Numbered from the stretch's first letter, positions 52,855 through 63,757 are shown. The stretch: 64,000 nucleotides of DNA from Solen grandis (GCA_021229015.1 CM037781.1:36500759-36564758), one strand, 5' to 3'. The notes: generated by a model not told the origin, from the sequence alone. A program made the numbers and translations.

Positions 52855-53360
52855 TACAACATATACATAGCGCATATATCCCGCGCACAAACTCGATAAT
52901 TGTTCAACATATTTTCATACCAGATACTTTTAACATCTCTCAACGCGTTTTCGTCTATCAGTATCCATGAATTTTCATCCACGCATCATCGCTGATTATA
53001 GTTCTTTGTCTTTCGCTCTCTCTTTCATAGCGTTTTTCTTTCATTTTTCTCCATCTTTCACGTAATATTTCCTTTTTAGTGTATACGCATTGTCGCTAAT
53101 TATATTTCTCTTTCTATGTCTTTCTCTTTTTTCTCTTTCTACAATTATAATATTCGTAGGATTTTACCGGTCTTTAATCTCTCATTAAGACTTCAATTCC
53201 AGTAAATAAGTTGGAACTTCGGGTGTAAAAATAAATAAATACAGCATTCGTGTGACGAACAAGTCCTAGCAATAAATATGAAAACAAACTTATCTTGTAA
53301 TTGATTTTATATGTAACCATGATGAGACTTTCATAAAGATTTATTAATAACACCTGTTGC

Positions 53361-53645
53361 GGCACTGAACCGCCGCGAGTTAATCCGGCTTAGTCTATCG
53401 ACGAAAAACGGGAGAGAGCGCTTTTTCATAAGGCGCGGTAATCGCTTTTTATTTATTTTTGTCAAACATACGTGGTCGAAGTAGAAGTAGTTGCTGTTGT
53501 TGATGATGATGTTTTTTTATGTTGATATTAATGCGTTTGAATAAATCGAGACTCTGAAGTGTTATCACAACGCTTCTTTACATTTTGTTTTTGTAGTTGT
53601 TGTTTATGTAGTAGAGTATTTGTAGTAGCAGTAGTAGTAGTCACC
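53361..53645. repeat. duplicated block, partial copy with downstream GTAG-rich part
   Basis: Contains GAGTTAATCCGGCTTAGTCT, a short TTATTTATTTTT run, then CAAACATACGTGGTCG and CAACGCTTCTTTACATTTTG, ending in GTAGTAG. The same order occurs from about 53848 to 54725. Confidence 0.8.
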
Positions 53646-53672
53646 CGTCCTCGGACGTATAACTCTCTATGC

Positions 53673-53673
<1 letters not shown>

Positions 53674-53706
<33 letters not shown>
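53674..53706. repeat. AT dinucleotide microsatellite
   Basis: About 16 AT units, directly before duplicated block copy 2. Confidence 0.95.
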
Positions 53707-53708
<2 letters not shown>

Positions 53709-53990
53709 TTTCTCTCTTTCTCGTCATATTTCCCCGTAAAGAGCGTGTCAATGTGTATGTTTTGATAATCGGTTTGAAACGATTCTAAGCTTTTTATGTC
53801 TAATCTCTATAATCACAATCAGCAGACACACCAGTAGCGGTATTTGATCGCGGCGAGTTAATCCGGCTTAGTCTAGCGACGATAAACGGGTATTAGCGGT
53901 TTTTCATAAGGCGAGATAGTCGCTTTTGGCATTCTCCTACGCTACGTTTTTCACTTTCTCCGTGTAAGTAATCGAGAAATTTATTTATTT
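53707..53990. repeat. duplicated block, copy 2
   Basis: Homologous over its whole length to 52561-52854 with scattered substitutions. It runs directly into the long TTTA microsatellite. Confidence 0.88.
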
Positions 53991-54360
53991 ATTTATTAGT
54001 TTATTTATTTATTTATTTATTTATTAGTTTATTTATTTATTTATTTATTTATTATTTATTTAGTTTATTTATTTATTTATTTATCTATTTATTAGTTTAT
54101 TTATTTATTTATTTATTTATTTATCTATTTATTTATTAGTTTATTTGTTTATTTTTCATTTATTTATCTATTTATTTATCTATTTATTTATTTATTTATC
54201 TATTTATTTATCCATTTATTTATTTATCTATTTATTTATTCATTTATCCTTTTTTTAACTTATATATTTATTTATCTATCTATTTATTTATCTATCTATT
54301 TATTTATTTATTTATTAGTTTATTTATCTATTTATTTATTGTTTTATTTATTTATTTTTT
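53978..54360. repeat. TTTA tetranucleotide microsatellite
   Basis: About 380 bp of ATTT/TTTA units with interspersed ATCT and TAGT variants. At the equivalent place in the block at 53361 the run is only about a dozen bases. Confidence 0.95.
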
Positions 54361-54540
54361 TTCAAACATACGTGGTCGTAGTAGTAGTAATAGTTGTTGT
54401 TGTAATAATGGAATTCGTTTTAGTTGTAATAATAATATTGGTTATATATTCGCTGTTTAACATGAGTATTAGTAGTTATAAAAATGGTGATATTATTAAT
54501 ACGATTGAATGAATCGGGACCTTTTACATTTGTTTTTACA

Positions 54541-54674
54541 TAGTAGTAGTAGTAGTTGTTGTTGTTGTTTCTGTAGTTATGTTGATATAAATGCGTTGGA
54601 ATAAATCTGAGGTGTTGTCACAACGCTTCTTTACATTTTGTTTTCGAAGTTGTTGTTTATATAGAAGAGTATAT

Positions 54675-54711
<37 letters not shown>

Positions 54712-54725
54712 AAGTAGTAGTAGTA
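54541..54725. repeat. GTA/GTT trinucleotide-rich block
   Basis: Runs of GTAGTAGTAG and GTTGTTGTT separated by a unique part with CAACGCTTCTTTACATTTTG that is also found at 53570. It is the second half of the duplicated arrangement. Confidence 0.8.
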
Positions 54726-55387
54726 TTAATGTTACGTACTAGGGGCAAAATTATCCAAGCATATACACGCACACTTCTCCGTAAAAGCAATCGAGACATT
54801 TATTTATTTATTTATTTATTTATCTATTTTGTATATTATACAAGCAATTAATGTAAAAAAATACTATTAACCGGAGAGAGGAGCAGCAGTGACTAAGAGC
54901 CATAACTCTACCTGGTCCAAGTTTTAATTACATTCCCTTTTGGTTTTCAGTTTTCAATTTTAATTTTTAATTTCAATTTCAATTTTAGTCGGGAGCATAA
55001 CTAATAAACTATTTATAGTTTATTGACTGGAAACTTAAAATATTAATAGATTGTGAGATTGAGAAGTGCAATAACCAAAAATTGCAACTCTACCTTGATT
55101 AATTTTCTATTTATCTCCCCTTATGAAATTTTACAATGAATTTCTCTATAGATAATAACTTATTTACTATATACTTGAAACATTTTTTGTTGGGAGCAAA
55201 ACTCATAAACAAAACAATTTAAGGACTAGAAACTTGAAACATAATATGATAGCAAGTTGAAACGGTGCAGCTACTAAGAACCATTACTCTGGTTCTTTAT
55301 TTTAAAATTATCTCCCTTTATTTTTCAATTACATGCTCAGAAAGGGACATAGTGTTTTCCGAACACATTTTGTTGTTTATAATTTCA

Positions 55388-55987
55388 TCTCACTCACTCA
55401 CTCACTCACTCACTCACTCACTCACTCACTCACTCACTCACTCACTCACTCACTCACTCACTCACTCACTCACTCACTCACTCACTCACTCACTCACTCA
55501 CTCACTCACTCACTCACTCACTCAATCACTCCACTCACTCACTCACTCACTCACTCACTCACTCACTCACTCACTCACTCACTCACTCACTCACTCACTC
55601 ACTCACTCACTCACTCACTCACTCACTCACTCACTCACTCACTCAACTCACTCACTCACTCACTCACTCACTCACTCACTCACTCACTCACTCACTCACT
55701 CACATCACTCACTCACTCACTCACTCACTCATCACTCACTCACTCACTCACTCACTCACTCACTCACTCACTCACTCACTCACTCACTCACTCACTCCAC
55801 TCACTCACTCACTCCAACTATCACTCACTCACTCACTCACTCACTCACTCACTCACTCACTCACTCACTCACTCACTCACTCACTCACTCACTCACTCAC
55901 TCACTCACTCACTCACTCACTCACTCACTCACTCACTCACTCACTCACTCACTCACTCACTCACTCACTCACTCACTCACTCACTCA
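55388..55987. repeat. CACT tetranucleotide microsatellite, 600 bp
   Basis: About 150 CACT units with a handful of one-base slips (for example near 55525, 55645, 55704, 55730, 55797 and 55815). The Leu-Thr-His-Ser open frames it produces are artefacts of the repeat. Confidence 0.98.
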
Positions 55988-56204
55988 TCTCTTTTTGAGA
56001 AGAAAAAAGCAAGGATTTATGTATAAAAGTGGATTTATGTACAAAATTTGTTTTTAAAACAAACTGTATTGAAACAAGGCACAGGCACCAAGGTTGTAAG
56101 ATTGTCCACCATGTATATGGAAGGACTAGGGCTCAGTCCTCGGCCATGGCATACCAGTCATTAAAAATGGTTCTGACATATTTCATTAAATTTTGCTTCT
56201 AAGT

Positions 56205-56755
56205 AATCCCAGGACTGGCTGCCCTGGTGTCAGGATAATGTGACTTGGTGTGGTAGTCCCAGGACTGGCTGCCCTGGTGTCAGGATAATGTGACTAGATG
56301 TGGTAGTCCCAGGACTGGCTGCCCTGGTATCAGGATAATGTGACTAGGTGTGGTAGTCCCAGGACTGGCTGCCCTGGTGTCAGTATAATGTGACTAGGTG
56401 TGGTAGTCCCAGGACTGGATGCCATGGTGTCAGGATAATGTGACTTGGTGTGTTGGTCCCAGGACTGGCTGCCCTAGTGTCAGGATAATGTGACTAGGTG
56501 TGGTAGTCCCAGGACTGGCTGTCCTGGTATCAGGATAATGTGACTAGGTGTGGTAGTCCCAGGACTGGCTGCCCTGGTGTCAGGATAATGTGGCTAGGTG
56601 TGGTAGTCCCAGGACTGGCTGCCCTGGTGTCAGGATAATGTGACTAGGTGTGGTAGTCCCAGGACTGGCTGCCCTGGTGTCAGGATAATGTGACTAGGTG
56701 TGGTATTCCCCGGGCTGGCTGCTCTGGTGTCAGGATAATGTAACTAGGTGTTGTA
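56205..56755. repeat. 50-bp minisatellite derived from a SINE body
   Basis: Eleven units starting TCCCAGGACTGGCTGCCCTG and containing GGTGTCAGGATAATGTGACT, spaced exactly 50 bp (56207, 56257 ... 56707). The unit corresponds to the body of the SINE fragment at 48837 (AGTTCCAGGACTGG...GTGTCAAGATAATGTGAC). The bases after the last unit (TGTATCATGTTATTTATCTG) continue as in that SINE. It ends about 70 bp before the adenylyl cyclase exon. Confidence 0.93.
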
Positions 56756-56823
56756 TCATGTTATTTATCTGTGCCGTGATATTGAGTAAGACTCTGTTGA
56801 ACACAACCAATCAGATGTTGCAG

Positions 56824-56948
56824 GTATGAACGTTGGCCCAGCGGTGGCAGGTGTGATTGGGGCCAAGAAGCCTCATTATGATATTTGGGGGAACACGGTC
56901 AATGTGGCCAGTTGTATGGACAGCACTGGTGTGCCGGAGTACATCCAG
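56824..56948 (+). CDS. adenylyl cyclase, C2 catalytic domain exon (penultimate), type 5/6-like
   Basis: A 125-nt exon, acceptor GATGTTGCAG, entering in phase 1 and ending in phase 0 before GTCAGT. The peptide contains [38 protein letters not shown] and YIQ. This is the C2 core of class III membrane adenylyl cyclases, which make cAMP from ATP together with C1 at the inner face of the plasma membrane. The Asp of YDIWGN (adenine recognition) and the Asn of TVNVAS are present. The catalytic Arg that should follow (NVASR) reads Cys (TGT instead of CGT). STGVP-x-x-IQVT is most like vertebrate types 5 and 6. No earlier exons of the gene were found in the window. Confidence 0.9.
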
Positions 56949-57224
56949 GTCAGTTTGGCAGTTAGGGCTGAACCTATGTTGTCAGGACAGTCATACCTGT
57001 CTAACTGACCACTTCTTAATATGTGACACCTGTCAGCACAGGCCAGTGACTCATATTACCTGATGCTGGTTTTAACCAGATATTTTAAAGAAAACACTTT
57101 CATTATTTTACTGGTAGTTGGTGTTGTGGCAGCACATTTAGTTTCCACACAGTAACTCATTTTGGTATCAAGGTAGGTTACATTGAAAGGAAGGTTAAAA
57201 TAACTTTTGAACAGTATTTGAATC

Positions 57225-57335
57225 TTTCATGACCTTCCCAGTTGCAAAGTACTGGTCCAACCCAGGAACTGTCAAGAGGATTAGTATAAATTAGTAAGAA
57301 CTTATTTTCCAATTACCATGAAAAAAAAAATAATA
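57225..57335 (+). mobile_element. SINE 3' part, family 2
   Basis: CATGACCTTCCCAGTTGCAA, AGTACTGGTCCAACCCAGGA, ACTGTCAAGAGGATTAGTAT and a TTTTCCAATTACCATGAAAA tail match the 47038 element. It lacks the tRNA head and lies in the intron between the two cyclase exons. Confidence 0.75.
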
Positions 57336-57438
57336 AAGTAATTAATTCCAAAGTATTGCCTGCCAAGATATTATATGATGACTGATTAATTTTTCAAAAT
57401 TCAAAACTTATTTATTTTAATGAATTGTTTGCCTGCAG

Positions 57439-57575
57439 GTTACCGGGGAGATGTACAACATCCTGGCACCACAGGGCTACATGCTGGAATGTCGGGGATG
57501 GTGGCTGTGAAAGGGAAGGGGGAGATGATCACATACCTTCTGGTGGACCGGCCCCCTCAACCCAGCCTGAATTGA
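57439..57575 (+). CDS. adenylyl cyclase, last coding exon (frameshifted as written)
   Basis: It enters in phase 0 after GTTTGCCTGCAG and reads VTGEMYNILAPQGYMLECRG. The frame then meets a TGA four codons later. One base over, the sequence continues exactly as the family requires: MVAVKGKGEMITYLLVDRPP, then QPSLN and TGA at 57573-57575. The break falls in the G run at 57494-57497, one G short. The Lys of VKGKG, which contacts the ATP phosphates in known cyclases, lies after the break. It could be a sequencing error in a homopolymer, or a real mutation in a degenerate copy. Confidence 0.85.
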
Positions 57576-58218
57576 TGACTCCGATCACTTCCAGTGGCAC
57601 AACTTTATTTAATGGCCCTGCTGTCACCTAGTGGCTCAGCCTCATGTTAAAAAACAAAAAAGGTTTTGACGGCCCCTCTTGTGATGACCCCACTATCAAG
57701 ATGGTAGCCTTGCATTCAGATGTCCACCTCAACCTGCAGGATCCACCCATACCAGCAGTTGTTAGAACCAATCCAACTGTAAAGCTCTAGTTTCCTCCCC
57801 TGATGGATGACCCCAACCTATTGCTGTTTGAGTGACCGGTTCTCTCCTGATTGCTCCAACTTTAGGAGATGGTTATAGACACGCATGCACATGAGGGGTG
57901 TCTAGGAGGAAGCATACTAGCTTTTGAAACTGATTCACAAAGGTTCCTAGGACAAAGAGGTCAAACCTTGTGCTCTTTTGATTTTGACCTGTTCCTTCAT
58001 TCCTTATGAGACATTAATGCATCTACAAGAATTACATTGGTTTTTGTTGATATTAAAATACATATCATTGAATCTCTCTTATATGCAATGTGATGTGCAT
58101 GTATAATCCTGTAGTCATAGAAACGTGAGGTCTACGGATGATTTCTTATTGTGGCATCAATATCAGTAGGTAAAACCATTCACAAAATCAATGAAACTTA
58201 CTCCCCCTTGAAAATAAA
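57576..58218 (+). other. probable 3' untranslated region of the cyclase gene
   Basis: Downstream of the cyclase stop there are no further exons. An AATAAA at 58213-58218 could be the polyadenylation signal. The boundary is a guess without transcript data. Confidence 0.35.
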
Positions 58219-58261
58219 CAATTTGTCTGGCCGTTAATTAGTGATGCATCCAGCATAAACA

Positions 58262-58702
58262 GGTAGAGACATATTATTTCGATTCTAACACATTTTTCCA
58301 ATAATATTTTTCTGATTCATTTATTAAGCGTAGCAACATTAAACCGAACAACTTCCCTCTAGTTTGCCGATCGTTTTACCTCCCCCGTATAATGTAGCTG
58401 AGAAAAAAAAAGTAAAAAAAAATGGCACACTTTTTTAAATTAAATATTTTATTTGTAACGATATTTTTTGGTCTCTTCAAATTAATTTTTAACCAATGAA
58501 CAAATCGATGTTCAAAATGTAACAGCTAGATAAACTATAAATGTGTATTACACACACTTTGATGACGTCAACATTAAAGCATGTCGTTCAGGTTCGAATA
58601 ATTATATCACTCGGGCTTCGCCCTCGTGATATAATAATTCGCACCTGAACTCCAAACTGTGTGTAAATAAACAACAACGCACCGGTAGAGACATATTATT
58701 TC
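58262..58702. mobile_element. possible insertion flanked by 19-bp direct repeats
   Basis: GGTAGAGACATATTATTTC occurs at 58262-58280 and again at 58684-58702. The 403 bp between are AT-rich, contain the hairpin at 58586-58650 and end with AAATAAACAACAACGCACC. The direct repeats look like a target-site duplication of a retroposed or foldback element. I see no coding sequence. Confidence 0.5.
58586..58650. repeat. strong hairpin (inverted repeat)
   Basis: The left arm GTTCAGGTTCGAATAATTAT pairs with the right arm ATAATAATTCGCACCTGAAC (one mismatch and a small bulge). The tip is TCGGGCTTCGCCCTCG. As DNA it can extrude a cruciform. It is more likely part of a foldback transposon than an RNA gene or terminator. 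Confidence 0.8.
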
Positions 58703-58920
58703 TTAATTCATATATTAGAGAGACACTCAGTTAAGAACATTTGAGCACTAAATTAAGAACATTTAATAATCATCTCATATCAATTATTCAGATATTGGAG
58801 AGACACTCAATTAAGAACATTTGAGCACTCAATTAAGAACATTTGAAAATCATCTTATATCAATTTAGAACATTAAAAATTCATCTTATATATCAGTTAA
58901 GAATATTTAAAAATCCTCTA
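58703..58920. repeat. imperfect 80-bp tandem repeat with nested AAGAACATTT units
   Basis: GAGAGACACTCA recurs 80 bp apart (58718, 58798). Within each unit TTAAGAACATTT occurs two or three times. It decays towards 58920. Confidence 0.7.
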
Positions 58921-59659
58921 ATATCAAAATTGACATAGTACTGGGCATCCACCGGATGTAAGTTATGCTAAACATAGGCAATCAAGTCTCCCATATTTTA
59001 ACTGAGTTTCGTTATCCATCAATTTTAAATAATTTTAAAATGATTGAGTATATATCCATTTTTAATTGAATAATTAAGCATAATATTCATGCAGCCTATC
59101 TGTACCTCTGTATATGCATTTAATATATTTAACTGGTGATGATTGAGTGATATTGGTCAAGTTCTATTTAAACATGGGAGAGACATACATGTACACAGTG
59201 TCTGTCCAGTAATAATTATTCAATATATTCTGAAATTAATCAGAAATGCTAATTAAATTTGTTTAACAACTGAACAGAAAGCAAACTGACTGATATAAAA
59301 ATCTTGTCATTTATATGGATGGTGTCACTCACTTGGTTCTTGTTGTGGGAGACAACTAGGACACCTGGAGATCATCCAAGGATTGAACCCATCCTGCAAT
59401 GACCAGCTGATACATTCATCTCTAGGTCTTACCTATTCAGGCACTATTTAGCGGGAATGATCCTAGTGATTATGCGATAAAGACCAACTGTATACTTCAC
59501 AATATTATTTTTCTGGAGGAAAACACAACCGTGATATTTTAATTTGACACCACACAGGTAATCAAGGAAGTAGATCCTTTTCACTACCTGGTCAAATTCC
59601 CACTTTGTCAACACTCAATTTTGTGTAACCTGCTGTAAGTAGAGATGACAGATCCACAG

Positions 59660-60042
59660 GTTTTAGAGGTGGGGAAATTCTGGACTAGTCAGTCCCCCCC
59701 CCCCGTCTTATATATTGCGTGTGATTGTGGGGAAATTTTTGACCAGTCAGTTTCCCCCCCCGTCATGTAGATTGAGCATGAAGGTGGGAAAATTCTGGAC
59801 CAGTCAGTTTTTTCCCCCTATCTAATATTTTTTAAATGAGATGGTGGGGAAATTCTTGCCTAGTCAGTTTTCCCCCCTATCCAATATATTGTGTGTGATG
59901 GTGGGGAAACCCCCCCCAATATTTGTTGTGATGGTGGGGAAATTCTGGACCAGTCAGTTTTTCCCCCCTATCCAATATATTGTGCGTGATGGTGGGGAAA
60001 TTCTGGCCCAGTCAGTCTCCCCCCCCCGTCATTTAGAGTTTA
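59660..60042 (+). repeat. about 59-bp satellite, forward block
   Basis: Roughly six copies with GTGGGGAAATTCTGGACCAG, TCAGTTTTTCCCCCC and CCAATATATTGTGCGTGATG. The sequence reads the opposite way from the block that follows. Confidence 0.88.
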
Positions 60043-60054
60043 TTGATGGGAAAT

Positions 60055-60945
60055 ATTAAAAAAAATGGGAAAATGACTAGGCCAGAATTCCCCACCATCA
60101 CGCACAATATATTAGGATAGGGGGGAAAAACTGACTGGTCCAAAATTTCCCCACAATCACACGCAATATATAAGATACGGGGGGAAAATTGACTAGGCCA
60201 GAAATTCCCCACAATCTCGCACAATATATTGGAAAAAAAAATGACTAGGCCAGAATTTCCACTTCAGCCAATTATGAAGGGGGGAAAAAACTGACTGGTC
60301 CAGAATTTCCCCACCATCAACACAATCTAAATGACAAGGGAGAAAAAAATGACTAGGCCAGAATTTCCCCACCATCACGCACAATATATTGGATAGGGGG
60401 GAGAAAACTGACTGGTCCAGAATTTCCCCACCATCAACACAATCTAAATGACAAGGGAGAAAAAAATGACCACGCCAGAATTTCCCCACCATCACGCACA
60501 ATATATTGGATAGGGGGGAGAAAACTGACTGGTCCAGAATTTCCCCACCATTACGAACAATCTAAATAACTGGGGGGAAAAACTGACTGGTCCAGAATTT
60601 CCCCACCATCTCGCACAATATATTAGATAGGGGGAAAAAACTGACTGGTCCAGAATTTCCCCACAATCACACGCAATATTTAAGATGGCAGGGGGGGGGG
60701 GGAAATAACCAGAATTTCCCAACCTTCAATCACAATAAAAATGGCAGGGGGGGGGGGGGGACTGACTAGGCCAGAATTTCCCCACCATCACGCAAAATCT
60801 TTACGACAAGGGGGAAAAAACTGACTAGGCCAGAATTTCACCACTTACACAAGTAATATATTGGATAGCAGAGAAAAAACTGACTAGGTCAGAATTTCTC
60901 CACCATAACGCACAATCAACATGACAGGGAAAAAAAAACACATCT
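60055..60945 (-). repeat. about 59-bp satellite, inverted block
   Basis: About fifteen copies of the reverse complement: CCAGAATTTCCCCACCATCA, CGCACAATATATTGGATAGG, GGGGAAAAACTGACTGG. Units alternate between ACTGACTGGTCCAG and ATGACTAGGCCAG endings at about 58-60 bp, so a dimer is the higher-order unit. Several poly(G) runs vary in length. Confidence 0.88.
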
Positions 60946-61316
60946 ACCCATCATAAGGAGTAGATGTACCAGAGGCAGTCTGTCTGTGTCTGTCAGGCTT
61001 CTTTGTATGTTACAGCCTATATCATTAAGACGACTTTCAAAGGGTGTATGAAATAACTCATATCAGGAACTTCCGTTTTTGAAATTTCTTTTTTGTTGAA
61101 GTTATTTATTTTTAAGAATGGTATTAGTTACTTTAATATGTTATCATACTATTTAGGTAAAGTTTAATAGTTAATAAAACTTATTTTAACTGAATCATTA
61201 TTGTGGATGTGATGTGAAAGTCAGAAATATTCTTATATAATGATGTCATATTCTCTTTATAAGTATTAAGGCATGAATTGTTATGTTCTGTGATGTATGG
61301 TTTGAAATAACACTGA

Positions 61317-62995
61317 ATTACCACTCACATAACAGCAGTGTTAACACACCTACACAACCCACATTACAGCAGTGTTAATTAACACACTTATACAACCCAC
61401 ATTACAGCAGTGTTAATTAACACACCTATACAACCCACATTACAGCAGTGTTAATTAACACACCTATACAACCCACATTACAGCAGTGTTAATTAACACA
61501 CCTATACAACCCACATCACAGCAGTGTTAATTAATACACTTATACAACCCACATTACAGCAGTGTTAATTAACACACCTCTACAACCCACATTACAGCAG
61601 TGTTAATTAACACACCTCTACAACCCACATTACAGCAGTGTTAATTAACACACATATATAACCCACATTACAGCAGTGTTAATTAACACACATATATAAC
61701 CCACATCACAGCTGTGTTAATTAACACACATATATAACCCACATCACAGCAGTGTTAATTAACACACCTCTACAACCCACATTACAGCAGTGTTAATTAA
61801 CACACTATACAACCCACATCACAGCAGTGTTAATTAACACACATATACAACCCACATTACAGCTGTGTTAATTAACACACCTCTACAACCCACATTACAG
61901 CAGTGTTAATTAACACACTATACAACCCACATTACAGCAGTGTTAATTAACACACTATACAACCCACATTACAGCAGTGTTAATTAACACACCTATACAA
62001 CCCACATTACAGCAGTGTTAATTAACACACTTATACAACCCACATTACAGCAGTGTTAATTAACACACATATACAACCCACATTACAGCAGTGTTAATTA
62101 ACACACATATACAACCCACATTACAGCAGTGTTAATTAACACACCTACACAACCCACATTACAGCAGTGTTAATTAACACACCTACACAATCCACATTAC
62201 AGCAGTGTTAATTAACACACCTACACAACCAACATTACAGCAGTGTTAATTAACACACTTATACAACCCACATTACAGCAGTGTTAATTAACACACTTAT
62301 ACAACCCACATTACAGCAGTGTTAATTAACACACCTACACAACCCACATTACAACAGCGTTTACATACTTATACAACCCACATTACAACAGCGTTTACAT
62401 ACTTATACAACCCACATTACAACAGCGTTTACACACTTATACAACCCACATTACAACAGTGTTTACACACTTATATAACCCACATTACAACAGTGTTTAC
62501 ACACTTATATAACCCACATTACAGCAGTGTTTACACACTTATACAACCCACATTACAACAGTGTTTACACACTTATACAACCCTCATTACAACAGTGTTT
62601 ACACACTTATACAACCCACATTACAACAGTGTTAATTAACACACCACTACAACCCACATTACAACAGTGTTTACACACTTATATAACCCACATTACAGCA
62701 GTGTTAATTAACACACATATACAACCCACATTACAGCAGTGTTTACACACTTATATTAACCCACATTACAACAGTGTTAACACATATGTACAACCCACAT
62801 CACAGCATTGTTAACACATCTATACAACTCACATCACAGCAGTGTTAATTAACACGCCTATACAACCCACATCACATCAGTGTTAATTAACACACCTATA
62901 CAGCCCATATTACAGCAGCGTTAATTAACACACCTATACATCCCACATTACAGCAGTGTTAATTAACACACCTATACAACCCACATTTTACACAC
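61317..62995. repeat. 38-bp satellite with palindromic core (and 34-bp variant)
   Basis: More than 40 units of CCCACATTACAGCAGTGTTA + ATTAACACACCTATACAA. The centre GTGTTAATTAACAC is a perfect 14-bp palindrome. Between about 62340 and 62780 a 34-bp variant (ACAACAGTGTTTACACACTT) lacks the palindrome, and after it the 38-bp form returns. Open frames across the array are by-products. Confidence 0.97.
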
Positions 62996-63620
62996 TAAAT
63001 ATCTTAACTCCAGGCCTTTTGGTTTCTTAGAAGAAGATTTTTTTCTATATTTTTTTCAATATAAGTCTACGTAAAATGAAGTGACCCCTGGGGGGTGGGG
63101 GGGGGGGGCAATTTTACCCAAGGGTCATGATTTGAAAAAACTTGGTAGAGATACACTAGACAATGCTACACACCAAATATCTAAGCTACAGGCATTGTGG
63201 GGACTGAGATGTAGATTTTTCAAAAAAAAAAATCCTATATAAGCCTATGTAAAATCAAGTGACCCCTGGGTCGGGGCCAATTTTGACAACAATCTTGGGA
63301 GAGGTTTATAAGGCAATGCTACAAACCCAATATCTAAGCTCAATGCCTTGCAGTTTTGCAGAGGAAGATTTTCAAAGTTTGCATTTTTAAAATCTATTTT
63401 TAGCTCCTGTGACCTACTTTTTCAATCAATCAAAATAATTTGAACAACTTTGATAGAGGGCATGATAAGGATGATTCCTGTGAAGTTTGGTCAAAATCCA
63501 TTCAGCAGTTTAGGAGGAGATGTTGTTTAAAGGAAATGATGACACGGATGTACGCAAGGACGCTGGACAAAAGGCGATCACAATAGCTTACCATGAGCAC
63601 GGTAGTTGACTCACTCACCT
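62996..63620. repeat. dispersed mollusc-type repeat with internal reiteration
   Basis: Three related segments begin near ACACTAAATATCTTAACTCC (about 62991), ACACCAAATATCTAAGCTAC (about 63171) and AACCCAATATCTAAGCTCAA (about 63325), each followed by AAGTGACCCCTGG or TCCTGTGACCTAC. The end includes TGAAGTTTGGTCAAAATCCA, GGAGGAGATGTTGTTTAAAG and GATCACAATAGCTTACCATG, which I recall as a very common bivalve repeat (memory, unverified). Confidence 0.65.
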
Positions 63621-63757
63621 CATGAAATGCACCGCTCGACTGTGTGTATTTTTTTTTTTTTGCAACACATTTATACTTTGGATGGAGAACAAAATCATTC
63701 GATCATATATCTCCGAAAGCAATACAAGCGGGTAAGACTGAAAGATGCAGCCCAATG

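Larger units (their letters stand above)
40662..56823. other. region without recognised genes between the two gene loci
   Basis: No exon with a recognisable protein pattern was found on either strand. In particular there is no further mucin module and no earlier adenylyl cyclase exon. It contains the SINEs, foldback elements, LINE remnant, duplicated blocks and satellites listed separately, and the second 100-N gap. Stretches 46.1-47.0, 47.7-48.8 and 50.5-51.2 kb hold nothing I can name. Confidence 0.55.

Noticed and set aside
55265..56026. Leu-Thr-His-Ser open frames of about 250 codons
   Set aside because: They are translations of the CACT microsatellite. There are no splice sites or conserved ends.
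58586..58650. Transcription terminator or structured RNA at the hairpin
   Set aside because: Intrinsic terminators are a bacterial feature, and the hairpin lies inside a likely insertion with direct repeats.
62319..62814. Plus-strand frames rich in TYTTHITTVF
   Set aside because: They are translations of the 34-bp and 38-bp satellite units with no gene signals.
61317..62995. Regular short repeats with an apparent spacer, resembling a CRISPR array
   Set aside because: The supposed spacers are nearly identical, there are no cas genes, and the context is animal. It is an ordinary 38-bp satellite.
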